Positions 39,366-48,642 of a stretch of 64,000 nucleotides of DNA are shown in pieces. Source of the stretch: Jatrophihabitans sp. GAS493 (GTDB taxonomy: Bacteria > Actinomycetota > Actinomycetes > Mycobacteriales > Jatrophihabitantaceae); assembly GCF_900230215.1 (NCBI RefSeq), contig NZ_LT907982.1, forward strand, positions 4,325,568 to 4,389,567, written 5' to 3'. Numbering within the stretch: the first letter of the stretch is position 1; each line of letters opens with the position of its first letter. Below the pieces are notes generated by a model. The model was not told the origin of the DNA. It was given only the letters and a program-made list of their open reading frames with translations, and did no database searches. A program made the translations under genes and the position numbers.

Positions 39366-41543
39366 CTAGAGGATGAAGAGCATCTCCTGGTAAGTGGGCA
39401 GCGGCCAGAGGTCATCAGCCACGATGCCTTCCAGCTGGTCGGCGGCGGCCCGAACCGCCGCCATCGCCGGAAGCAGCTCCTTCTGGGCGTGGGTGGCCTC
39501 CTCCAGCGGAGCCAATCCGGAGCCTTCGACCAGCGCCGCCTTCAGCGAGTCAAGCCCGTTGCGCAGGTCGGTCACCAGGGCCGAGACGTCCTCCAGCGGG
39601 CCCTTGTCGACATGCAGGCCGGCCCCCTTGAGCGCCTTCAAGTTCAGCGCCATCTCGGTCTGATAACGCACCGCCGCCGGGAGAACGGCCGTGTTCCCCA
39701 TCTCGAGCGTTGTGCGCGCCTCGACGGAGATGTTCTGCGCGTACTGTTCGAGGCCGATCTCGTAGCGGCTGTGCATCTCGCGGTGGCTGAAGACGCCGTA
39801 CTTGGAGAAGAGCTCCATAGCGTCTTCGGAGATCAGCTCCGGCAGGGCGTCGATCGTGGTCCGCAGGTTCGGCAGGCCGCGAGCCTCAGCCTCGACCTGC
39901 CAGTCGTCGGAGTACCCGTTGCCCCCGAAGACGGCGGCACCGTGGTTGGTGATGATCTCGCCGAGAATGCTCTGCACGGCGACGTTGAACTCGGTGCCGC
40001 TGGCCACGTCGGCCTCCAGCACCGAGGCGATGTAGTCCAGTGCCTCAGCCATGATGGTGTTGATGGTGACCATCGGGCCGGCCACTGACTGCAGCGAGCC
40101 CGGTGCGCGGAACTCGAAGCGGTTGCCGGTAAAGGCGAACGGACTGGTGCGGTTACGATCACCCGGGTCGGTCGGCAGCACGGGCAGGGTGTCGACGCCG
40201 ATCATCAGCGTCCCCTTCTCCTTCGACGACGTAGCCCCGCCCTTGGCGATCTGGTCGAAGACGTCGGAGAGCTGATCACCCAGGAAAATCGAGATGATCG
40301 CCGGCGGGGCCTCGTTGGCGCCCAGGCGGTGATCGTTGCTGGCCGAGGCTACCGACGCCCGCAGCAGGCCACCGTACTTGTGCACGGCGCGGATGACCGC
40401 GGCACAGAAGACGAGGAACTGGGCATTCTCGTGCGGGGTGTCACCCGGCAGCAGCAGGTTGCCCTCGGTCGAGTTGCCGAGCGAGAAGTTGACGTGCTTG
40501 CCCGAGCCGTTGACGCCCTCGAACGGCTTCTCGTGGAAGAGGCACTCCATGCCGTGCTTGTTGGCCAGCCGCTTGAGCGTGGTCATGATCAGCTGCTGGT
40601 GGTCGGCGGCCTGGTTGGCCCGCTCGAACATCGGGGCCAGTTCGAACTGTCCGGGTGCGACCTCCTGGTGGCGAGTCTTGGCCGGGATGCCGAGTTTGAA
40701 CAGCTCCCGCTCGCAATCCATCATGTAGCCCAGGACGCGCTCCGGAATGGCGCCGAAGTAGTGGTCGTCGAACTCCTGCCCCTTCGGCGGCTTCGCGCCG
40801 AAGAGCGTGCGGCCGGAGTTGAGCAGGTCAGGACGGGCCAGGAAGAAGTGCCGGTCGACCAGGAAGTACTCCTGCTCGGCGCCACAGAAGGAGACGACGT
40901 GGTCCGGGTTCTCGTGACCGAAGAGACGCAGCACCCGCTCGGCGTGCTTGGCCATCGACTGCTGGGAGCGCAGCAGCGGGGTCTTGTGGTCGAGGGCGTC
41001 ACCGAACATGGAGACGAAGACGGTCGGAATACAGAGCGTCTTGCCGTTCGGGTTGTCGAGAATGTAGGCGGGGCTGGTCGGGTCCCAGCCGGTGTAGCCA
41101 CGGGCCTCGAAGGTGTTGCGCAGGCCGCCACTCGGGAAGCTGGAACCGTCGGACTCGCCCTGGGCCAGAGTCTTGCCGGCGAATTCGGCCAGTGAGAGGC
41201 CGCCGCCGGCCGGCTCGAAGAAGCTGTCGTGCTTCTCGGCGGTGAGGCCGGTGAGCGGGTAGAAGACGTGCGAGTAGTGGGTCGCACCCTTCTCCATTGC
41301 CCAGTCTTTCATTGCTGATGCGACGGCATCGGCCACCATCGGGTCGAGCGGCTCGGAGTGTTCGATCGTCGCGACGATGGACTTGTAGACGAGCTTCGGC
41401 AGTCGCTTCTGCATGACCGCGAGGCTGAAGACATTCTCGCCGAAGACTGAACCCGGCGCCTCTTCCGTTACGTAGGAGGGCGCTGGCGGGACGTAGGCCT
41501 GGACGTCCTTGATCGCCTGGAGTCGAACGTTGTTTCCACTCAT
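39366..41543 (-). CDS. glnN: Glutamine synthetase type III
   Basis: A 725-residue glutamine synthetase of the GSIII class, which condenses glutamate and ammonia with ATP. The long length and sequence are those of GSIII rather than the ~470-residue [100 protein letters not shown] and [20 protein letters not shown]. The ATG at 41543 has GGGGAC five bases upstream; an ATG four codons earlier is the alternative. It is monocistronic. Regulation probably lies in the 369-base upstream region, but no clear GlnR box was found. Confidence 0.94.
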   Translation of the reverse strand: MSGNNVRLQAIKDVQAYVPPAPSYVTEEAPGSVFGENVFSLAVMQKRLPKLVYKSIVATIEHSEPLDPMVADAVASAMKDWAMEKGATHYSHVFYPLTGLTAEKHDSFFEPAGGGLSLAEFAGKTLAQGESDGSSFPSGGLRNTFEARGYTGWDPTSPAYILDNPNGKTLCIPTVFVSMFGDALDHKTPLLRSQQSMAKHAERVLRLFGHENPDHVVSFCGAEQEYFLVDRHFFLARPDLLNSGRTLFGAKPPKGQEFDDHYFGAIPERVLGYMMDCERELFKLGIPAKTRHQEVAPGQFELAPMFERANQAADHQQLIMTTLKRLANKHGMECLFHEKPFEGVNGSGKHVNFSLGNSTEGNLLLPGDTPHENAQFLVFCAAVIRAVHKYGGLLRASVASASNDHRLGANEAPPAIISIFLGDQLSDVFDQIAKGGATSSKEKGTLMIGVDTLPVLPTDPGDRNRTSPFAFTGNRFEFRAPGSLQSVAGPMVTINTIMAEALDYIASVLEADVASGTEFNVAVQSILGEIITNHGAAVFGGNGYSDDWQVEAEARGLPNLRTTIDALPELISEDAMELFSKYGVFSHREMHSRYEIGLEQYAQNISVEARTTLEMGNTAVLPAAVRYQTEMALNLKALKGAGLHVDKGPLEDVSALVTDLRNGLDSLKAALVEGSGLAPLEEATHAQKELLPAMAAVRAAADQLEGIVADDLWPLPTYQEMLFIL

Positions 41544-41912
41544 GTGAGTCCCCATTCAACGGCGGATGTGCCGTGTCAGCCGGGAGCTGACGTCTCCTGG
41601 CCGAACGACCGTAGCGGCGAACCCCACCCTGGGCGTTACGCGAAGATGAACGCAGCAATGCGCGGCGTGTCGTCGAACGCTCTTGACGACAGGTATTGCG
41701 AGGGGACGCGTAGCGCTTCGTACCGCTTATTACCAGCGAGCCTCCCGGGCCTGCCCACCGGGTCAATAGCCAAGAGGAGATCCCAGCACTCAAGTTACCG
41801 AGGGGTTGTCAACGGTGAGTAATCGTGATGAGATATTTGAGTAACTATTGTAATCAGATCTAACAGGGATCTGAGAAAGCTACTGGCTTTCAGCGACACA
41901 AAGGAGAACTGC
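41544..41912. other. Intergenic region between divergent genes
   Basis: The 369 bases hold the promoters of the glutamine synthetase gene (minus) and of the small secreted protein (plus). On the plus side a short hairpin CAGATC/GATCTG lies near 41857-41875, and the ribosome-binding site AAAGGAG precedes the ATG at 41913. No gene or known RNA motif was recognised. Confidence 0.5.
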
Positions 41913-42233
41913 ATGAAGACCGTTTCTCGGCCTGCGGGCACCAAGCGTCGGACTCGTCTGGCGGTCGCAACCGTCGCACTGGGCGCCGCCGTAGTCGCCC
42001 CACTGGTGGCGGCTACCCCCGCGCATGCAGCCCAGCCGAACCAGCTGTGCCGCACCAACAGCGTCGCCCCGCTATACACCAGTCCGACCACGATCGTCTT
42101 CTACATCCCGGCCGGCGCACTGGTTCGCGTCCTCGACTACGCGGATTCGTATCACTACCTAGCCCGTTACAGCGGCACCGTCGGCCAGGTCGAGCGCAGC
42201 CGTATCGACCAGGGGAGTTGCTACTACTCGTAG
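41913..42233 (+). CDS. Small secreted protein
   Basis: A 106-residue exported protein. A Sec signal peptide (basic KRRTR, hydrophobic LAVATVALGAAVVAPLVAA, cleavage after PAHA) leaves a mature part of about 66 residues with two cysteines (QLCRTNS near its start and GSCYYS at its end) that likely form a disulfide. The strand pattern APLYTSPT, IPAGALVRVLDYADSYHYLA, GTVGQVERSRI resembles a bacterial SH3-like domain. The AAAGGAG ribosome-binding site is strong. The function is unknown; it may bind cell wall. Confidence 0.75.
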   Translation: MKTVSRPAGTKRRTRLAVATVALGAAVVAPLVAATPAHAAQPNQLCRTNSVAPLYTSPTTIVFYIPAGALVRVLDYADSYHYLARYSGTVGQVERSRIDQGSCYYS

Positions 42234-42253
42234 CCCGCAATAACTACCTGAGG

Positions 42254-42292
42254 CGTGCCGTGGGCTGCGACCCAGTCAGAGCCCACGGCACG
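42254..42292 (+). terminator. 13-bp perfect hairpin terminator
   Basis: CGTGCCGTGGGCT and AGCCCACGGCACG pair perfectly across a 13-base loop, 20 bases after the small secreted protein stop and 47 bases before the end of the convergent aminotransferase gene. It likely serves both. Confidence 0.75.
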
Positions 42293-42339
42293 TCCTCCCC
42301 CACCGACGGCGATGCGCAATGACCCTGTTGTCTGCTTCG

Positions 42340-44064
42340 TTAGCCGGCCGGCTCCAGGCAGGCGGCCGGCAGATCGAACCAGCGCAGATGATCGAAATCG
42401 TCGGAGACCACCCCGCCGCCGGTCGCGTCGCCGTCCGCCGCCGTCGCGGCCGCGAAGATTCGAGCCGCCTCCTGGAGATAGACGGCGAGTTCGGACTCAG
42501 CGGCGGTGTCGTCACGATCGGGGTACTGCATCGAGCCGTCCGGGCCGTACCCGACCTGACTCAGCCGCAGCGGCGGCTCGACCAACCCGTCCCGGTGGCG
42601 CCAGAGACCGCTGGCCGGGTCGAAGGTGTAGTCGGTGAGCAGCGCGACTCCGTGGCGAGCCACCATCCGCACCGCTTCGATGATGTAGTCGAAGACCGTG
42701 TCGGAGATGAAGTAGTTGAAGTTGACCCGCACCCAACCCGGCTTGATCCCCTCGCAGCCATGGGCAATCTCGCGTTCGAACTCGTGCGAACGCTCCAGGT
42801 CGATGCCGAGCAGTCGATGCCCGTACGGCCCCGCGCAGGAACAGCCGCCACGGGATTGGATGCCGAAGAGGTCGTTCAGCAGCGAAACGACGTAGTTGTG
42901 ATGCAGATACCGACCGCTCGGCGCCTTGACGACGAAGGAGACGATGGACAGCCGCTCGGCATCCAGGTTGCCGAGGATCTCGATGCCCGGTTCCTGCTGC
43001 CACGCAGCCACCGCGCGTCGCAGGAAGCCCTCCTCGCGGGCCCGGATGAGGTCGATGCCGACCGCCTCCTTCAACTGGAACACCAACCCGGCCCGGATTG
43101 AGCCGATGATCTCCGGCGTTCCGCCCTCCTCGCGCTGCACCGGGTCGGCGAGGTAGCGATGATCGGTCGGGTTGACGTAGGCCACCGTGCCACCCCCGGG
43201 AACATCCGGCACGCGATTTCGCATCAGCTCGCGACGCAGCACCAGGATGCCCGGGGTACTCGGGCCGCCGATGAACTTGTGCGGGCTCAGGAAGATCGCG
43301 TCCTTGTAGGCCAGCGGGTCATGGTCGGCACGGTTGGGGTCGTCGTACATCTGGATCTCGACGTACGGCGCGGCGGCGGCGAAGTCCCAGAAGGAGAGGG
43401 CCCCGTGACGGTGCAGCAGCGCCGAGATCCGATGGGTGTCGCTGACGATCCCCGTCACATTGCTGGCCGCGGAGAATGAGCCTATCTTTACGGCACGATC
43501 TGCGTAGTTGCCCAGCTCGCGCTCCAGTTCTGCCGCGTCGATGTGACCGTCGACGTCCTGCGGGATGACGACGACGTCGGCGATCGACTCACGCCACGGC
43601 AGTTCGTTCGAGTGGTGCTCGAACGGGCCGATGAAGATCACCGGCCGCTCGACGCTCGGGATCTTCTCGCTCAGGTGATAGCGATCGTCGAGCCCGGCCG
43701 GGATTCGCAGTCCCAGGATGCCGATCAGCTTGTCGATCGCACCGGTACACCCCGAGCCTGCGAAGATGACGACGGTGTCGTCGTCCCCGCCCACGGCGTC
43801 GCGGATGATCGTGCGAGCGTCTTCGCGCAGCCGGCTGGTCTGCAGACCGGTTCCGCTGGACTCGGTGTGTGTGTTGGCGTAGCGAGGCAGCACCTCGTCG
43901 CGGAGGAACTCCTCCAGAAAGCTGAGCGCGCGGCCGGAGGCGGTGTAGTCGGCGTAGGTGACGCGGCGGCGGCCGTAGGGGCCAGGCATCACCTGGTCGT
44001 CGCCGATGACCGAGGCCCGGATGCGTTCGAGGAGGGCGGTCTGCTGCTTCGCTTCACTACTCAC
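42340..44064 (-). CDS. Class V aminotransferase (cysteine-desulfurase-like)
   Basis: A 574-residue PLP enzyme of the class V fold. Landmarks: YADYTASGRALSFLEEFL and YANTHTESSGTGLQT near the N-terminus, VVIFAGSGCTGAIDKLI, FDFA-like LSFWDFAAAAPYVEI, the PLP lysine in FLSPHKFIGGPSTPGIL and a cysteine-rich loop QSRGGCSCAGPYGH at the place where cysteine desulfurases carry the persulfide cysteine. It is about 160 residues longer than SufS, mostly at the C-terminus. No Suf or Isc genes are near. Persulfide transfer or C-S lysis on an unknown substrate is inferred. It is separate from the SAM-IV-regulated desulfurase at 55009-56385. Confidence 0.85.
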   Translation of the reverse strand: MSSEAKQQTALLERIRASVIGDDQVMPGPYGRRRVTYADYTASGRALSFLEEFLRDEVLPRYANTHTESSGTGLQTSRLREDARTIIRDAVGGDDDTVVIFAGSGCTGAIDKLIGILGLRIPAGLDDRYHLSEKIPSVERPVIFIGPFEHHSNELPWRESIADVVVIPQDVDGHIDAAELERELGNYADRAVKIGSFSAASNVTGIVSDTHRISALLHRHGALSFWDFAAAAPYVEIQMYDDPNRADHDPLAYKDAIFLSPHKFIGGPSTPGILVLRRELMRNRVPDVPGGGTVAYVNPTDHRYLADPVQREEGGTPEIIGSIRAGLVFQLKEAVGIDLIRAREEGFLRRAVAAWQQEPGIEILGNLDAERLSIVSFVVKAPSGRYLHHNYVVSLLNDLFGIQSRGGCSCAGPYGHRLLGIDLERSHEFEREIAHGCEGIKPGWVRVNFNYFISDTVFDYIIEAVRMVARHGVALLTDYTFDPASGLWRHRDGLVEPPLRLSQVGYGPDGSMQYPDRDDTAAESELAVYLQEAARIFAAATAADGDATGGGVVSDDFDHLRWFDLPAACLEPAG

Positions 44065-44153
44065 TGCCGAAGGCTCCTATCGCGCAAGCCGTCTCTGCTG
44101 ATCGAGATCGTGCCCCTTCGAGCTTCCCACGCCTATCGGCTGGCTGCCTAACC

Positions 44154-45173
44154 TCAGGTGGCAGAGCGTTCGCTGGCGGCCTTCAGCTGCCGTCCGAACT
44201 CCGGATTCTCCCGTTTCGGACGGGTCGCCCCGCGCCCCTCCCGCAGCAGCTCCCGCCAGTCCTCCTGGCTGAATTCGGTCGGCTTGGTGGTCGAGACGAA
44301 GTCCTCCAGTAGCTGGGTGAAGCGGATCGGGTCGGAGCGGAACGGAAAGTGCCCGGCCCCCTCGAAGATCTCCAACCGGCTGCCGGGCATCGCGGCCTGC
44401 GCGGTGTACGCGTGCCCGATCGGCAGCACACTGTCGCGCGAACCCCACATGAGTTGGGTTGGCATACCGGCCACCAGATAGCAGCGGTCGAGCATCGTGA
44501 CGACCTGGCCCCGCCAGTCCACCACCGCGCGCAGGGTCCGGATGAACGCCGCCCGCGCGGTGGCGTCCGGGAGCGCGTCGACGACCCGACGCAGATCACC
44601 GGCGTCGACTCCGAGGCCGGTGTCCAGGCGCTGCAGAATCCCGACTCCGGCCGACACGATGCTCCGGGTGCCCGGGAACCGCAGCGATGAGAGCGCCCAT
44701 TCGGCCCCCGGAAGGGTGGCCGCCCGCAGCACCGGCGAGACGCTCTGGCCCAATCCGCCGCTGGCCACGAGCACCAGGCGCTCAGTGCGCTCCGGGTACT
44801 GGTAGGCGAATTGCATGGCTACGCCGCCACCCAGCGAATGCCCGACCAGGGTGACCGAATCGATGCCGAGGACGCCCAGAAGGTCACGCATTCCGTTGGC
44901 GTAGGCGGGGACGGAGTAGTCGGCTCGGGGCTTGGCCGACTGACCGTGGCCGAGCAGATCCGGGGCGATGACCAGGTGATTTCGGGCGAGGGCCGGTATG
45001 ACCGCCTCCCAGGTACGGCTGCTGTCACCGATCCCGTGGATCAACAGCAACGGTGGCCCAGAACCGGCGATCCGGTAGACGCGGCGGTATCCATGGATGA
45101 CGTGGGAAGCCACCTCGACCACCGGATCTCGTCGCGCGCCGATGCGGGTCGGTTGACGCTCTCGTCGGGGCAC
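44154..45173 (-). CDS. Alpha/beta hydrolase
   Basis: A 339-residue alpha/beta-fold hydrolase. Oxyanion region LLLIHGIGDSSRTWE, APDLLGHGQSAKPRADYS, the nucleophile elbow LVGHSLGGGVAMQ, a cap domain, then VLPIGHAYTA and the catalytic His in EGAGHFPFRSD. The GTG start at 45173 lies 26 residues before the conserved region. A charged Arg/Lys-rich C-terminus (~40 residues) extends beyond the fold. It follows nothing in operon on the minus strand apart from the aminotransferase gene 90 bases downstream. The substrate is unknown. Confidence 0.88.
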   Translation of the reverse strand: MPRRERQPTRIGARRDPVVEVASHVIHGYRRVYRIAGSGPPLLLIHGIGDSSRTWEAVIPALARNHLVIAPDLLGHGQSAKPRADYSVPAYANGMRDLLGVLGIDSVTLVGHSLGGGVAMQFAYQYPERTERLVLVASGGLGQSVSPVLRAATLPGAEWALSSLRFPGTRSIVSAGVGILQRLDTGLGVDAGDLRRVVDALPDATARAAFIRTLRAVVDWRGQVVTMLDRCYLVAGMPTQLMWGSRDSVLPIGHAYTAQAAMPGSRLEIFEGAGHFPFRSDPIRFTQLLEDFVSTTKPTEFSQEDWRELLREGRGATRPKRENPEFGRQLKAASERSAT

Positions 45174-45332
45174 GGCGCTCCTCGGTGTATCCGTCGGCTA
45201 CCTCCGCGTCGACCGAGTTCCCTTGACGGGCTGTCTCAGTCAACGGAACCGCAGAATACGACCGCTACGAGACAACGATGTTTCGTGATCCGTCGCTGCG
45301 GGATTCCCGGCCAAATGGCCAGAAGCGGAGAG

Positions 45333-46268
45333 TCAGCGCTCGGAGACGTCCCAGAGTTGCTCGGCCGCCTGCGGGTCGAGTGCGAACGGGGCCACCCCGG
45401 CAGCGTCCGTCCCGCAGGCACCGGGGTCGCCCACGACCGCCTGCTGACTGTTCTCGAAGTAGCGGCCGCCGATCCCGTCCAACTGCGGGGCGGTCGCGAC
45501 GAAGACACTGGTGGCCGCCCCCTGCTGCAGCGTCTTGAAGGTGTACCGCCCGGACGCCCGAAGTGCGTCCAGTACTCCCGGTTCGTAGTGACGGGAGAGG
45601 TTGGAGTCGGCGATCGCACCCGGATGCAGAGCATTGACGAAGATCCCATCCTCGGCCCAGCGACGAGTCGCGCCAACGGCGAAGAGAACATTGGCCGTCT
45701 TCGACTGCGCGTAGGCCAGGGCGGCGTCGTAGGGGCGGTGCGCGAAGTCGATATCGTCGAAGACGACCGGGGAATTCAGGTGCGCCCGCGAGCTGACCGA
45801 CACCACCCGGGCCCCCTGCGCCGCCCGGAGCGCCGGCAGCAGCGCGACGGTAAGGCGGAAATGCCCGAGGTGATTGGTCGCGAACTGCTGCTCATGCCCC
45901 TCCGGACTCAGCCGCAGCTCCGGCAGCGCCATGACACCCGCGTTGTTGACCAGGATGTGCAGCGCGCCGGTGACCTCGGCGGCCAGCCGATCCACACTGG
46001 TGCGATCAAGCAGGTCGAGTTGGGCGTTCTGCACGTCCGGATTTCCGGTGGTGGCCCGGATGTCGACGGCGGTCCGTTCAGCGGCGTCATGGTCGCGAGC
46101 CGCGATGATCACGCTCGCACCGGCGGCGGCCATTGCCCGAGCCGTCTCGACGCCGATCCCGCTGGCCGCGCCGGTGACCAGCGCCCGGCGCCCGCTCAGG
46201 TCGAGGCCGGCGACGACGTCGGCCGCCGTGCTGTGGAAGTCGAAGGGTGATGCGACGCGTGTACTCAT
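45333..46268 (-). CDS. Short-chain dehydrogenase/reductase
   Basis: A 311-residue SDR of the retinol-dehydrogenase/protochlorophyllide-reductase-like branch. Cofactor motif TGAASGIGVETARA, NNAGVMALPE, the catalytic serine region VVSVSSRAHL, the YAQSKTANVLFA active site (Tyr-x3-Lys) and LHPGAIADSNLSRH. The start at 46268 overlaps the stop of the MerR gene (ATGA), so the regulator and enzyme are one operon; the regulator probably senses the enzyme's substrate. Specificity is unknown. Confidence 0.9.
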   Translation of the reverse strand: MSTRVASPFDFHSTAADVVAGLDLSGRRALVTGAASGIGVETARAMAAAGASVIIAARDHDAAERTAVDIRATTGNPDVQNAQLDLLDRTSVDRLAAEVTGALHILVNNAGVMALPELRLSPEGHEQQFATNHLGHFRLTVALLPALRAAQGARVVSVSSRAHLNSPVVFDDIDFAHRPYDAALAYAQSKTANVLFAVGATRRWAEDGIFVNALHPGAIADSNLSRHYEPGVLDALRASGRYTFKTLQQGAATSVFVATAPQLDGIGGRYFENSQQAVVGDPGACGTDAAGVAPFALDPQAAEQLWDVSER

Positions 46269-46711
46269 GAGCTCTTCTCTCGTGGGTTGATGGCCCGGAT
46301 GACCGGGCCGAGTTCGGCCGCGATCTCTGCTGCCGCCGCCAGGTCTCGCCGCTCGCGCGCGTCCCAGTAGCGAACCTTCAGGGCCAGGTAGGTCTGCCGC
46401 AGTTGCAGGGCTGCGAGCTCCGACTCGAGCTTCTGGGCATGCGCTTGAAACAACGCCCGCTGCTCGGCCGCCGCCTCGTCTCCACGGTGATGCTGAGCGA
46501 GGTAGACCCGCATGTCCTCGATACTCAGGCCAACGGCGCGGAGATTGGCCAGCGTCTCCAGCAGCGTGACCTCCTCCGGGGAGTAGCGGCGGTGGCCACT
46601 GGACTCCTCGCGCTGGACGGGTCGCAGTAGCCCGATGCGCTCCCAATAGCGCAGCGTGCTCTCCGGCAGGCCCGAGCGTGCGGCCGCAGCGGAAATTGTC
46701 AGATCAGGCAC
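46265..46711 (-). CDS. MerR-family transcriptional regulator
   Basis: A 148-residue MerR regulator. The winged helix-turn-helix has the standard order: ISAAAARSGLPESTLRYWER, GLLRP, GHRRYSPEEVTLLETLANLR, GLSIEDMRVYL. A coiled-coil dimerisation helix follows (LFQAHAQKLESELAALQLRQ). There is no cysteine-based metal site, so an organic ligand is likely. Its GTG start lies at the predicted transcription start, which suggests a leaderless message. The next gene is the SDR it overlaps. Confidence 0.9.
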   Translation of the reverse strand: MPDLTISAAAARSGLPESTLRYWERIGLLRPVQREESSGHRRYSPEEVTLLETLANLRAVGLSIEDMRVYLAQHHRGDEAAAEQRALFQAHAQKLESELAALQLRQTYLALKVRYWDARERRDLAAAAEIAAELGPVIRAINPREKSS

Positions 46712-46717
46712 TCCATG

Positions 46718-46748
46718 AGTATGGAGAACTTGAAGCGCTTCAAGTCAA
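46718..46748 (-). promoter_or_regulatory. MerR-type promoter with 19-bp spacer and palindromic operator
   Basis: On the minus strand TTGACT (46743-46748) and CATACT (46718-46723) are separated by 19 bases, the overlong spacer typical of MerR-activated promoters. The spacer holds the perfect 18-bp palindrome ACTTGAAGCGCTTCAAGT (46728-46745), a classic MerR operator layout. The MerR gene starts about seven bases past the -10, so it is autoregulated. Confidence 0.8.
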
Positions 46749-46817
46749 GGCGGCGACACCGAGCGCCGCGGTGTTGGGTTAGGGTCAGCTACTGCCCCGA
46801 CCCAGAAGGCACCGCCA

Positions 46818-47693
46818 GTGGAAACAGATCGACTTGCCCGCCTCCGCCAGACGGCCCAGCAGCGCGCGATCAGACTCGAGGCGGGACGACGGACCGGCTT
46901 GTTTGTCGCAATCGGGCGACGCTTCGTCGAGATCGACGGTGCCACCTACGGCGCGCTGATGGCCATCGAGCTCTTCACCACCGTGCTCCCGCTGATGATC
47001 CTCAGCTTCGGGTACTTCAGTGACTTCGCCAGCGACGCCAGCATCGGTAACCTGGTCGACCGGCAGCTCGATCTCACCGGAGCGACCGAGGAGAACGTCA
47101 GGCAAGCCTTCGGCAGCGCCGACGCTCTGCGCTCCACCTGGACCGTCCTCGGGTTGGCCGGATTCCTGATCTGGGGCATCCCGATGGCGATCACCGTCGC
47201 CGGCATGTTCGCCAAAGCGTGGCGGCGGGAGCAGTACTCGATTCTGGAGCGCCTCTGGCGCGGGGCCATCTGGTTCGTGGTGTACCTGTCGATGCTGATC
47301 GTCCGCGAGCGGATCAGCTTCGGAATCAACCACAAGGGCCTGCTGGAACCAGTCTTCTTCGCACTCTCGCTAGTGCCCGTGTGGCTCTTCTGGACGCTGA
47401 CTCCGGTGCTGCTCGTGCGCGACGGCGCCCGCGGTAAGCGAGTCCTGGCCGAGGCGGGACTAGCCGGAGTGTTGATCGACGGAGTGGTGCTGGCCCTGGC
47501 GACCCGCCTCATCTTCCCCTACCTGCTCGCCGGTTGGACCAGCTTCGGCCCGATCGGGGTTGCGATGGGACTGATGACCTGGTGTGCGGTCCTCGGCTAC
47601 GGGTGGGTCACCATCGCCTGCTTCAGCGGCGTGGTCTGGGAGCGCTCCGCGCCGCTCCCGACGGTTATGCAGACGCAGACGGACGAGGGTTAA
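46818..47693 (+). CDS. YihY/BrkB-like inner membrane protein
   Basis: A 291-residue membrane protein with about six transmembrane helices. The segment TYGALMAIELFTTVLPLMIL fits the start of the YihY/UPF0761 (formerly BrkB/RNase BN) fold, followed by VLGLAGFLIWGIPMAITVAG, AIWFVVYLSMLIV, FFALSLVPVWLFWTLTPVLL and LIFPYLLAGWTSFGPIGVA. The function of this family is unsettled. It is transcribed away from the MerR promoter with 70 bases between. Confidence 0.7.
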   Translation: METDRLARLRQTAQQRAIRLEAGRRTGLFVAIGRRFVEIDGATYGALMAIELFTTVLPLMILSFGYFSDFASDASIGNLVDRQLDLTGATEENVRQAFGSADALRSTWTVLGLAGFLIWGIPMAITVAGMFAKAWRREQYSILERLWRGAIWFVVYLSMLIVRERISFGINHKGLLEPVFFALSLVPVWLFWTLTPVLLVRDGARGKRVLAEAGLAGVLIDGVVLALATRLIFPYLLAGWTSFGPIGVAMGLMTWCAVLGYGWVTIACFSGVVWERSAPLPTVMQTQTDEG

Positions 47694-47729
47694 AACCGGC
47701 CGCAGAGCGCTCCTATAACGTCATGACTC

Positions 47730-48641
47730 GTGGAGACGAGGACCGACGTTCGCACCGACCTGGATTTCGCTAGCAGCACGCTGGCCGTAGCCGCGCCCGG
47801 CGCCGGCGACGGCTACTGGGCCGGCGGTCCAAGCGCGATCCAGGGCGGCGATGCGATCTACCTGGCCTACCGCCTGCGCCGTCCGGTCAATGAGGGGCGT
47901 GGCTACGCCAACGTCGTCGCCCGTTCCGTCGACGGAGTTCGGTTCGAGACGCTCTGCACGCTGACCCGAGACGACCTCGTCTGCGCGTCACTGGAGCGCC
48001 CGGCGCTGGTGCGGCGCCCGGACGGCGGTTGGCGCATCTACGTCAGCCTCTCGACGCCGGGCTCCAAGCACTGGTGGATCGACGCCTTCGACGCCGAAGA
48101 CCCGGCCGATCTCGCCGACGGTCAGCGGGTCACCGCCTGGCCGGGCGACGCGTTGACCGCGGTGAAGGATCCGGTCGTGATCGTCGACGCGGACGGTAAC
48201 TGGCACGCCTGGATCTGCTGCCATCCACTGGACGAGGCGGGCGCGGAGGATCGCATGACCACCCGCTACGCGTCAAGCATCGACGGGCTCACCTGGACCT
48301 GGGGCGATGTCGTGCTTTCGCCACCGAGGACGGGGTGGGATCGGCGCGGCCGACGGGTCGCCGCGATCCTTCCCCGCGCCGACGGCTCGGTGACCGGTTT
48401 CTACGACGGCCGCGCCGACGCCAGTGAGAACTGGTACGAGCGGACGAGCACCCTCACCGGCCCGTCGATCGGCGCCGCCCTCACGGCATCGTCAGCTGAG
48501 ATCGCCGAGTCTCCGCATGGACGGCACACGCTGCGCTACGCCAGCGTCGTCGACCTCGGCGACGGAACCGGCCGGGCCTACTTCGAAGCCGCATCCGACG
48601 ACGGCTCGAACCAGATCCGTACGCAACTGATCAGCCTGTAA
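47730..48641 (+). CDS. GH43-like five-bladed beta-propeller protein
   Basis: About 303 residues from a GTG. No signal peptide is seen, so it is probably cytoplasmic. The repeated strands GGDAIYLAYRLRRPVNEG, NVVARSVDGVRFE, LERPALVRRPDGGWRIYVS, KDPVVIVDADGNWHAWICCH and SVTGFYDGRAD fit a glycosyl-hydrolase-family-43/62-like or sialidase-like propeller. The acidic residues in KDPVVIVD match the GH43 central Asp by position, but catalytic function is not proven. It is next to a sulfotransferase gene on the opposite strand. Confidence 0.65.
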   Translation: METRTDVRTDLDFASSTLAVAAPGAGDGYWAGGPSAIQGGDAIYLAYRLRRPVNEGRGYANVVARSVDGVRFETLCTLTRDDLVCASLERPALVRRPDGGWRIYVSLSTPGSKHWWIDAFDAEDPADLADGQRVTAWPGDALTAVKDPVVIVDADGNWHAWICCHPLDEAGAEDRMTTRYASSIDGLTWTWGDVVLSPPRTGWDRRGRRVAAILPRADGSVTGFYDGRADASENWYERTSTLTGPSIGAALTASSAEIAESPHGRHTLRYASVVDLGDGTGRAYFEAASDDGSNQIRTQLISL

Positions 48642-48642
48642 C

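Noticed and set aside
41544-41912. GlnR boxes upstream of the type III glutamine synthetase
   Set aside because: GTTAC- and GTAAC-like half sites occur, but none had the required partner at the right distance.
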